Position numbers and translations under genes: made by a program. Below are positions 18,601 to 27,044 of a stretch of DNA of 36,795 bases, piece by piece. The DNA is from Anaerolineae bacterium (GTDB lineage Bacteria; Chloroflexota; Anaerolineae; Aggregatilineales; UBA2796). The notes beneath the pieces are model-generated. The model was not told where the DNA came from and did no database searches. It saw only the letters and a program-made list of their open reading frames with translations. Positions within the stretch are counted from its first letter, which is position 1. Every line of letters starts with the position of its first letter. The stretch is taken from positions 1 to 36,795 of the forward strand of contig JADZBY010000695.1 of the NCBI GenBank assembly GCA_020851855.1, given 5' to 3'.

Positions 18601-19589
18601 ACCATGCGCCAGCCGGTGTTGATCAGGCCGTCGCGGGACAGCGTATCGTAGAGCAGCGTGCTGTACGTGCGTGGGCCGACCGTCAAGAGCGTTTGCTCAC
18701 CGCCGGAGAGCACCTCTTCGGGCAGCGCCGGGTGCTCAAAGCCGCGCTGGCCGAGCACCTGAACTTGCGGCTCGGCAAGGCGGTCTGCAACGACGAAGGG
18801 CGTGCCGTTCGTATCGACCAGCACGGTCTGGAAGTTGAAGGCGGCATACGTGCCCGGTTTCAGGTTTTCGCCCAGGTAGTCTACCGGGCTGAGGGAGCCG
18901 AGCACATAACCGAGAAGGACATCGCCGTTGTAAACCGGCACGCCGATCTCCATGGACAGGACATTGGCGTTGCTGCCCGTGTTATCCGCCCACGCGGCGC
19001 GCCGCATGGTGAGCGACGAGTAATACACCTGATCGGGAGCGAGGTCTGTCAGCGCCCGGAAATAGGGCCGCCCGGATTCGGAGATGAGTTCCGTGCGGGG
19101 CACGGCGCGAACGGTCGTGCCCTGGGCATCCTGGGCCTCGATCACGCTGGTCTGTTCGCCCGCCGGGTTCAGAAAGCGCAAGTTCGTGAAGGTGAGGTCC
19201 TTGCCGGCCAGGTTCGAGGTGAACAGCAGGCGCAAGGGCACGAGATATGCGCCCGCAGCGGCGGTGTTTCCCTGGTCCAGGGCGTTGCCGTAGCGTTGCG
19301 TCTCTTCGCTGGCCGCCAGCTTGCGCATGATGCGGCTGGTGTCTTCGAAAAACTCCACCACGCGCGCGTTGACGCTGTCGATATGGGTGCTGAAGCCGAC
19401 CTGCGTCGCCTCGGTGACAAAACCTTCGAACAGCGGCGGCAGCAGGAAGGCGAAGATGGCCACCAGGATGATGAAAGTGACCACCACCGGCGTGAGCAGC
19501 TTGACGTTGACCGGGAGCCTGCGCCACAGCGCCCGAGGGCTGAACCGGCCAGATCGGGCGTGGACTTTTTGCGCGTGCATCGTGCTCAT
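12621..19589 (-). CDS. Giant (2322 aa) membrane sensor histidine kinase: extracytoplasmic Cache-like region, HAMP, about eight GAF domains plus a degenerate GAF, one PAS, HisKA, HATPase_c
   Basis: Two TM segments flanking an approximately 320-aa sensor; HAMP [22 protein letters not shown]; repeated ...GALDVQS..F..DD....LADQ.AIAI.NARL GAF ends; PAS [24 protein letters not shown]; HisKA [24 protein letters not shown]; N box [31 protein letters not shown]. No receiver domain seen. Confidence 0.93.
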   Translation of the reverse strand: [2322 protein letters not shown]

Positions 19590-21844
19590 CGCGTCCCCTC
19601 TAGCTTCATCCCAACCGTGTCCGGCGCTTCAGGGCTATCCTCGCCGCCCTGCGGAAGCGCTTCGGTGACGATCTCCGCGCTTTCTTGCGCCAGGGTCAGC
19701 CGGATCGTCGTCTGCGGGGCCTGCAAGGCCAGACCCAGCTCGCGGACCGCCGTTTGCAGCACCTGCGACACGTCCAACTGCTGCACGAGCTTGCCGGCGA
19801 TATCGCTCACCAGGCGCTCGCGGTAGGCCAAACGCTGCGTGTGCTCCAGCAGGCGCGCGTTGTCCGCCGAGACCGCCAACCGGTCGGCCAGTTCGCGGGC
19901 GAGCAGTCGGATGTTCTCGTTGTAATTCTGGCGGCCCACCATCCATTCGACCGCGCCAAAAATCTGGTCGCGCAAAATGACCGGGACGGCGAAGACCACC
20001 AGATCGTTCTCGATCCGCTCGACCAGATCGCGGCGCTCGACCGCCTGCCGCTGGAGTTCGGACCACGTCTCCGGCCCAGTCTTCACGCCCTGCCGGATGC
20101 GGCGAGAGGCCGCGTAGCCCTGCCACGCCTCGCCGAGCAGGCGGCGGTTCAGGTCTTCGATCTCGGACAGGCGCGCCTGGGACTCTTCAAAAAGCCGCGC
20201 GTTGGTGATGGCAATCGCCAGCTCGTCCGCAACGCTCTGGAACAGGCGCACGTCCGAGTCGGAGAACGACTCGGGCCGCCTGCTCTGCAGGTCCAGCGCG
20301 CCGATGATGCCATCCCGGGTGCGGAGAGGCAGCGCCAATTCGGCGCGCGTATCGGGCAGAAGTTCGTTGGCGCGGTGCACGTTGCTCGTGGACGTGTCGA
20401 GCGCGACCACGGCCTCACCATCCGCCGTGGCGCGCCCGATCACGCTCTGGCTGCCCACCGGGAGCCGGTGGCCACGCGCCAGCAGCGCCTTGCCGGCGTC
20501 GCCGGTGGACACGCGCAGCACCGCATATTGCCGCGTCGGGTCGAGCAGGAAGACCTGGGCATGATAGACATCCGGGAAGCGCGTGCGAATCAGCTCGATG
20601 ACCTCGCTCAGCAGGGCGTCCAGGTCGCGGATGCTGGAGATGAACTGCGCGATGTCGCGGGTGGCCTCGATGTCGCGCGTGCGCTGGGCGATACGGGCTT
20701 CCAACGCGCGGATGTCCTGCCGGGCCAGTTCCGTGATGCTGTTGAACGACTGGGCGAGCACGCCGATCTCGTCGTTCTGCGCCGGGGTCTCCATTTCTGC
20801 GATGTCCTGGCCCTGGGCAGCTCGTGCGGCGATCTGCGTCAGGCGGCGTATGGGCACGATGACGGTCATCTCATAGAAATACCAGACGCCGACCAGGACA
20901 ATGCCCGCGCCGACCAGGTACAGGCCCATCTGAATGAGGAACGGGCTGGCTTCGATGGGCGCAGACGCGATCTGCACGGCCCGCGTCTCGGCGACGATGC
21001 GGCGGCCCAGGTTGCCGACCACCGAAACGTAGGTGAGCACGCGCCGGTTGATGATCGGGCTGAGCAATTCGGTGGGCGACGCGCCGGCGCGCGATCCAAG
21101 CGCACGGGCTGCCGCCCGCGTCTCTTCGGTGGTGACCACCGGCTCGGAAAACGGCGATTGCACCCTGCTGTTCTGGTCGACGAGGTAGAAGAAAATCTGG
21201 CCTGCCTGGGTGTTGATTGGCCGGAGTGCGTCGTACACGCCGGGCACAGTCGATACCGGGCCGCGTGATGGGTCCACGTCGAAATACAGGAAGCCCACCC
21301 GCGCGCCCGCATAGTCGAGCGGCACGAGCACATCCAGGCGCGGCTCCGGCTCGGTGATCAGCGGCCCGATGTGAAGCCCGGACGTGATAGGTTCGCGTAT
21401 CAGCGCCTCGTGGTCGACCGGGTGAAGCGGCGACTCGCTGACGCCCTGTTGAACCGTGACCAGCGGCGCGCCGTAGATGGTCAGGTACGTGACTTCCCGG
21501 ATGTTCGCGTTCGCGTTGACGAAATCGCGCGCTGCGAGCCGGACCGCCACATACGCGACGCCTTCCGTAGTGCCCGTATTCAACGTGGTGAAGTGCTGTT
21601 GGAGCGTCTCATTCTGGGCGAAGCCCTGCACGGCGGTGACGAGCGCGTTCACGCCTGCGCTGAGCGCGTTCGCCCGCTCTGCCGTTACCGTGCGCATCAA
21701 CTGCCCGGCCACCGGCTCCGCCGATTCCAGGTAACGCGAGATGGCGAAGGCAGCGACGATCATCAGGACCAGCGCCGCGACGCCCAGGCCGAGGACGAGC
21801 TTGACCCGAACCGAAAGCGAAGCAAAACGCGCGGCGATGTTCAT
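19586..21844 (-). CDS. Membrane sensor protein, Cache-like/HAMP/GAF plus degenerate GAF, no catalytic output domain
   Basis: Two TM helices with extracytoplasmic region, HAMP-like VPIRRLTQIAARAAQGQDIAEM, GAF (YHAQVFLLDPTRQYAVLRVSTGDAG...LPDTRAELALPLRTRDGIIGALDLQSRRPESFSDSD), LNRRLLGEAWQGY motif, C-terminal LQAPQTTIRL. ATGA overlap with the downstream kinase gene. Confidence 0.85.
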   Translation of the reverse strand: MNIAARFASLSVRVKLVLGLGVAALVLMIVAAFAISRYLESAEPVAGQLMRTVTAERANALSAGVNALVTAVQGFAQNETLQQHFTTLNTGTTEGVAYVAVRLAARDFVNANANIREVTYLTIYGAPLVTVQQGVSESPLHPVDHEALIREPITSGLHIGPLITEPEPRLDVLVPLDYAGARVGFLYFDVDPSRGPVSTVPGVYDALRPINTQAGQIFFYLVDQNSRVQSPFSEPVVTTEETRAAARALGSRAGASPTELLSPIINRRVLTYVSVVGNLGRRIVAETRAVQIASAPIEASPFLIQMGLYLVGAGIVLVGVWYFYEMTVIVPIRRLTQIAARAAQGQDIAEMETPAQNDEIGVLAQSFNSITELARQDIRALEARIAQRTRDIEATRDIAQFISSIRDLDALLSEVIELIRTRFPDVYHAQVFLLDPTRQYAVLRVSTGDAGKALLARGHRLPVGSQSVIGRATADGEAVVALDTSTSNVHRANELLPDTRAELALPLRTRDGIIGALDLQSRRPESFSDSDVRLFQSVADELAIAITNARLFEESQARLSEIEDLNRRLLGEAWQGYAASRRIRQGVKTGPETWSELQRQAVERRDLVERIENDLVVFAVPVILRDQIFGAVEWMVGRQNYNENIRLLARELADRLAVSADNARLLEHTQRLAYRERLVSDIAGKLVQQLDVSQVLQTAVRELGLALQAPQTTIRLTLAQESAEIVTEALPQGGEDSPEAPDTVGMKLEGTR

Positions 21845-23556
21845 GAATCAGCCCCTCCGTTCCGGTTTGGCGATGCCGCATCCGTCGGGGCGGGCATGCC
21901 CAGGCGGATGCTGGTTCGGGTAGCGCCCAGCGCCTGCTGGAACGCATCGGTGGCCACCTCGATGAGCGAGTCCATGTCGCTGCGCGCCTGAAGCATGGTC
22001 GCGATCTGGTTGGCCACCTGTTCCCGCGCGACCGTCATCTGGGCTTGTTCGAAGAGCCGCAGGTTATCGAGCGACAGGGCGAGGCGCTGGGCGATGGCGC
22101 GCGCCAGTTCCAGGCTGCGCTGGTCCCAGACCCGGTCGCGCGGCGCTTGAAATTCCATGACGCCCAACACCTGCCCGCGCGAGTGGATGGGCACGACGAG
22201 CACCTGCGTGCCGTCGCGCGTCTCGATGCGCGGGTTGGCCGCGCCGACCAGCCCTGGCACAGGCGTGGCCGTCGGCACAATCGTGCCGCTCACCCAGTCG
22301 AAGCCGATGAGCTTGTCGGGGCGGCTTTCCAGGTAATGCACCCAGGACCGGCCCCGAATCTCCTGGTTCAGGCGCTCGATCTCGTAGCTGGTGGAGCGCA
22401 CCTGTTCCAGAAGGGTGTGGCGCTCGCGGTTGAGTTCCTGCTGCGCTTCGGTCAGGCGCAGGTTGTCGATGGCCATCGCCGCCTGCGTCACGATCGCCGT
22501 CAAGGTCTGGATGTCCTCGTCGCCAAACACGTTCTCCTGGACGCTCTGCACGTCCAGCACGCCGATGACCTGCGGCCCACGCCGGAGCGGCACGAGCAAT
22601 TCGGAGCGCGTGGCCGGCAGGAACTCCGAGCGGTGCTCCTCTGGCGATGTGAGCGTGACGTGCTGCATCTGGCCGGTGCGCACGGCCTCGTTGACCGCCG
22701 TTGCGCCGTCCGGGGCGATGCGCCTTCGGGGCAACTCGCCGCCGCCGCGCGCTTCGGTATTGCCCGTGGCAAGGCTGATGACGCCGGTCTTTTCCTGGAC
22801 GAGAAACGCCTGGACGTGGTAGTAACCCAGCTGCATCCGGATCATCTCGACGGTGCGCGCCAGCAGGTCCTCGACAGACTGCGCCTCGCCGATAGCATGG
22901 CTGGTGGCGGCCATGGTGCTCACCTCGGCGGCGAGCGCCTCATTGCGCTGGGCCAGCGCGCGTTGCTCGCTCAGGAACAGGATCAGCGTGATGCCGATGA
23001 GCGACAGCGACAGCGTGGCAAAGGAAATCTGTGTGGCGAGCGCCAGCGGCTGGATGCGCTGGAACGCGAGCAGGCCCAGCGCGCTGAACAGGAACACGAC
23101 GATGACGGCGAGCAGCGTGAGCATGACCGTGACCAGCAGGCCGCGCCGCGTGAGCAGCACCGCCGCCGACACAACCGGGACGGCCAGGCCGAGCGCGAAC
23201 AGGCTATCCAGGCCGCGAAAGATATACAGCCCAAAGCCCAGGGCGAAGAGCATCATGACGTACAGCACGCGGGCAGAGTGCAGGTTGCCCCGGCTGGTCA
23301 TGATCGCGACGACGAGCACGCTTGCGGCGACGACAAGCTGCAACGCGACGAAAAAGGATGAGGTGATGAGGACGGGAATATTCGCCAGAAACAGGATGTT
23401 CGGCGCGCTCGGCAGAAGCGGCGTCTGGAACAAGCCCACCAGGAGCAAAAGGAACAGCACGAGCGCCATCGCGGTCAGGCCGCGCGCCTGGCGCTGCTCC
23501 AGGGGGTTCGCATACTTGTGACGGACCTGGAATGGCCACCGGAGCCTTCTGAACAT
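21841..23556 (-). CDS. Polytopic membrane GAF-domain protein, no catalytic output domain
   Basis: About six N-terminal TM helices, GAF (YYHVQAFLVQEKTG...LPATRSELLVPLRRGPQVIGVLDVQS), LNQEIRGRSWVHYLESRPDKLIGF, degenerate GAF, C-terminal LGATRTSIRLGMPAP. Confidence 0.85.
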   Translation of the reverse strand: MFRRLRWPFQVRHKYANPLEQRQARGLTAMALVLFLLLLVGLFQTPLLPSAPNILFLANIPVLITSSFFVALQLVVAASVLVVAIMTSRGNLHSARVLYVMMLFALGFGLYIFRGLDSLFALGLAVPVVSAAVLLTRRGLLVTVMLTLLAVIVVFLFSALGLLAFQRIQPLALATQISFATLSLSLIGITLILFLSEQRALAQRNEALAAEVSTMAATSHAIGEAQSVEDLLARTVEMIRMQLGYYHVQAFLVQEKTGVISLATGNTEARGGGELPRRRIAPDGATAVNEAVRTGQMQHVTLTSPEEHRSEFLPATRSELLVPLRRGPQVIGVLDVQSVQENVFGDEDIQTLTAIVTQAAMAIDNLRLTEAQQELNRERHTLLEQVRSTSYEIERLNQEIRGRSWVHYLESRPDKLIGFDWVSGTIVPTATPVPGLVGAANPRIETRDGTQVLVVPIHSRGQVLGVMEFQAPRDRVWDQRSLELARAIAQRLALSLDNLRLFEQAQMTVAREQVANQIATMLQARSDMDSLIEVATDAFQQALGATRTSIRLGMPAPTDAASPNRNGGADS

Positions 23557-23594
23557 GGTCTGATCCCCTGCGCCTTGTCCTTACGCCTGTGTCC

Positions 23595-25337
23595 CTAATT
23601 CCGCCCGTTTGCGCTGTCCGCCGGATCGGGCGGCGCGGCCCCGTTGTCGCCGCTGGGAGCCGTGCCGAGGCGGATCGAGGCCTGTGCAGCGCCCAGCGCC
23701 CGGCTCAACTCGTGAATGGTCGCCCGCGCCAGCGAGTCGATGTCGTTGATGCCCTGCAGATTGCCCGAAATGGTGTTCACTTCAAGCTCGCGTTGGGCCA
23801 ACTCCTGCGCCTGTTCGAAGAGGCGCGCGTTGTCGATGCTCAACGCCAGCCGCTGCGCCACCGACTGCAACACGTCGAGCGTCTCCGCCTGCCGGACCGC
23901 GCCGCCCATCTCGACTTCGATAGCGCCGATGGACCGCCCGCGCAGCTCGATGGGCACGGACAGGACCAGCCGCTCGCCCTCGCTGCTGCGAATGACCGGG
24001 CGGCGCTTTCCGGCGGCTTCGTCCAGGCCCGCCGTCCACGACGAGTCGCGCTGAAGCCGGTTATCGGAGAGCGTGTAGCCGATGGTCTGGTCGCTGCGCG
24101 CCTTCAGGTAATCTTCCCAGGCTTTGCCGGTCAGGCGCTGGTTCAGGCGTTGCGTCTCGCGCAGGTTGATCTCCGTTTCGAGGAACATCCGGCGCGTATC
24201 GCTCAATTCGACCTTCAAATCTTCCAACTGGCGGGTCTGGTTGATCGCCACGCCAACCTGAATGGCCAGGATGCGCAGATTTTCAACCACATCGGCGGTG
24301 AAAGTGCCCATGCGCGTGCTCTGTACGTCCAGCGCGCCGATGACCTGGTCGCCGATGACCAGCGGCAGGACCAGTTCGGAGCGCGTATCGCGCAACAGCT
24401 CGTTCACGCGGTGACCGGCGAAGACATCCATGCCCAGCTCGCCCGTGGTGATCGCGTTCGGCTCGCCGGTCAGCAGCGCCCTGCCGATGGCGCTCTGCGG
24501 CCCGACCGCCAGCCGGTGACCACGCTCCATGAGCATTTCGCCGATCTCGCCTGTGCCCGCTACCAGGCTGGCGTAACGTTTGTCGTTATCGACCAGGAAG
24601 ATTTGCACATAGTAGAAGCCGAAGCGGTCGCGGATATAGTCCACCGCGCGCTGAAGCAGAGCATTCGGGCTGTTTGCCGTGGCGGCGATCTCCGCGATCT
24701 CCGCCGTGGCGCGCAGCTGGGTCATGACGCGGGCGCTGGAGAACAGCACGCGCTGAAACTCGTTGGAGTAGACCGCCGCCAGCACGCCGACGATGATCAG
24801 CAGCATGGCGGAGAGCAGCGTCGAGCCGAGCAGCGGCCCCTGGGCGAGCGGCGTCGGGCCGAGCGGGCCGAGCACCCCCTGCCACTGCAGGATGGCGTAC
24901 ACGATCAGGATGGTCACCACCGTGACCATAACGGCCAGTGCGCGCCGCCAATCCCATACCAGGCTGGCGTAGATCAGGGGCAGCGTCAGGAGCAGCACCG
25001 CCGAAGCGCTCGGCCCGGATACAAACAGGACCGACACGGCGAAGGCCAGCAAGAAGGCAAACATGACGCTCATCGCCGGGCGCAACTGGCCGGAATGGAC
25101 CAGCCCTACGATGGCCAGCAGGATGAGCATTCCCGCCAGTGCGCCGGCCAGCAGGCTGTTCACGAAGGTGGTGCGTTGGTCGGTGGAAGCCAGGGCGACG
25201 AGCAGGGCAAAACAGCCCGCCGCTGTGAAGATGGCGAGCAGAAGCGTGGCGCGCGCCCGCACCGCGCTGTGATCGTCCGCGTATCGGTGGCGGGGCAGGA
25301 ATAAGGCGCTGTAGAAGTCGAACAGCAGGGATTGCAT
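23595..25337 (-). CDS. Polytopic membrane GAF-domain protein, no catalytic output domain
   Basis: About six TM helices, GAF ([26 protein letters not shown]...[26 protein letters not shown]), [24 protein letters not shown], C-terminal [15 protein letters not shown]. Confidence 0.85.
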   Translation of the reverse strand: [580 protein letters not shown]

Positions 25338-25343
25338 GTCGCA

Positions 25344-27038
25344 TTAACCTCCGGCGGCCTTGTCCCCATTTTTGCCCGCGGCAGGCACGCCTAGCCGGAT
25401 GGCGACTCGCGGGGCCTCAAAGGCATCGGCAAGACTCTGCGTGGCGGCGGCGATGACCGACTCGACATTGGTCGCCGCCTGCATACGCGCCGTGATCTCG
25501 TTCACCATCGCTTCACGCTGGGCGATGCGCTGCGCCTCGTCCAGCAGGCGGATGTTTTCGGCAGCCAGTCCGAGCCGCTCGACCACCTGCCGCAGGATGA
25601 CGAGGTGATCCGGGCCGAGATACTGGTCGGGCGACAGCTCAAACTCCATCGCGCCGATGACCTGCCCACGCACGCTGATCGGGAAGCTCACTACCTTGTT
25701 GGTCGGGTTGCTGCGGGTGATGACCTGCGCGCGCCGGATGGCCTCGCTCATGGTCGCCGTGCGCTCGGCGGCGTCTTCCACACGCCCCGTTGAGGGATCG
25801 ACGGTGTAGGCGGGCGTCTGCGGCAGTCCGCGCAGGTATTCGGCCCACGCGCCGCCGGTCAGTTGTTGGTTCAGCCGCTCGATCTCGCGCAGGCTGGCGC
25901 TGGCTTGCTCGTACAGGCGCTGGTTTTCGGCCAGCCGGGCCTGCGCATCCGCAAACAGCCGCGCGTTGTCGATGGCGACGGCGATCTGGTTGGCCAGCGT
26001 CTCGCACGTTTCAATGTCTTCGGGCTGAAAGGCCTCGATGTTCTTGCTCTGCAGGTCCAGCGCGCCAATCGTCTCGTTGCCGACGCGCAGCGGGAGCACC
26101 AGCTCGGCGCGTGTGCCTTCCAGGAACGCCGAACGCCGGAAGGACTGCTCTTCGGGCGTGTCGCGCACGATGACCTGTTGCCCGCTGACCGTCACGCGGC
26201 CAATCACGTTCAGGCTGCCCACGCCGACCTGTTGCCCGATGGCCGGCCCGCCGCTCTGGTTGGTGCTGGCCACGAGCGTGGCGCTCTTGCGGTCCATATC
26301 GACCAGGAAAAGCTGCACCTCGTTGGCGTCGTCGAACGTGTCGCGCACCAGCCGGACCGTCTCTTCGAGCAGCGTGTTGAGGTCCATGCGCGCGATGAGC
26401 AGCCGCCGCGCCAGCGCCGCACTCGCCCCGGCCAGCCGCATGTTGCGCTGCTCTTTCGCGGCGGTGATCTGGCGGGCGGCGCTGTGCAGGCTCTGCGCCA
26501 GGGCATAATTCACGCCGCACAGCACCATCAGGAGCGCCAGGTTGAGGGCGAGCAGGTCGCGCCCTTCGGCGGGCGTCAGCGCCGGGTCAAACCAGATGCG
26601 CGCAAAAAGCACGAGCGCCGTGAAGACGCCCGCGTAGAGAATAGTCCAGTGCCCGATGAGCAGCGTGGCGAGCGAAATGCCGACCAGCAGCGCGGCAAAG
26701 GCGACCTGCAGCGCGATGTGGTTCATCAAGAGCAGCCCGGCGATCATCACGAACCACGCGCCGACCAGGATCAGCGCGCCGACGGTCTGCTGGCGGCGGC
26801 GGGTGAAGACCATGGCGGCCAGCGCCACGCCCAGCAGCAGCGCGCCGACCAACAACAGGCCGGGCAGCTCTGCGACCGCCAGCTGGCCGCCCAGCGCGCG
26901 CAGCAGCGTGCTGATCGCGCCGATGGCCAGCGCGGCGAGCAGCAGCGCGCTGACCACGTAGGCGCTCGCTGCGCGGCGGCGCTCCAGCGGGCCGGTGTAT
27001 TTCGAGAGCCGGAAGATGTGCGTGATCAGATCGCGCAT
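25344..27038 (-). CDS. Polytopic membrane GAF-domain protein, no catalytic output domain
   Basis: About six TM helices, GAF (NEVQLFLVDMDRKSATLVASTNQSG...LEGTRAELVLPLRVGNETIGALDLQSKNIEAFQPED), LNQQLTGGAWAEYLRGLP, C-terminal FEAPRVAIRLGVPAAG. Confidence 0.85.
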   Translation of the reverse strand: MRDLITHIFRLSKYTGPLERRRAASAYVVSALLLAALAIGAISTLLRALGGQLAVAELPGLLLVGALLLGVALAAMVFTRRRQQTVGALILVGAWFVMIAGLLLMNHIALQVAFAALLVGISLATLLIGHWTILYAGVFTALVLFARIWFDPALTPAEGRDLLALNLALLMVLCGVNYALAQSLHSAARQITAAKEQRNMRLAGASAALARRLLIARMDLNTLLEETVRLVRDTFDDANEVQLFLVDMDRKSATLVASTNQSGGPAIGQQVGVGSLNVIGRVTVSGQQVIVRDTPEEQSFRRSAFLEGTRAELVLPLRVGNETIGALDLQSKNIEAFQPEDIETCETLANQIAVAIDNARLFADAQARLAENQRLYEQASASLREIERLNQQLTGGAWAEYLRGLPQTPAYTVDPSTGRVEDAAERTATMSEAIRRAQVITRSNPTNKVVSFPISVRGQVIGAMEFELSPDQYLGPDHLVILRQVVERLGLAAENIRLLDEAQRIAQREAMVNEITARMQAATNVESVIAAATQSLADAFEAPRVAIRLGVPAAGKNGDKAAGG

Positions 27039-27044
27039 GGTCGC

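Noticed and set aside
15663-19826. Plus-strand ORFs of 714 and 657 aa antisense to the giant kinase
   Set aside because: Same antisense composition artefact (QRR, RRHG, DQ runs); the kinase frame has continuous domain motifs.
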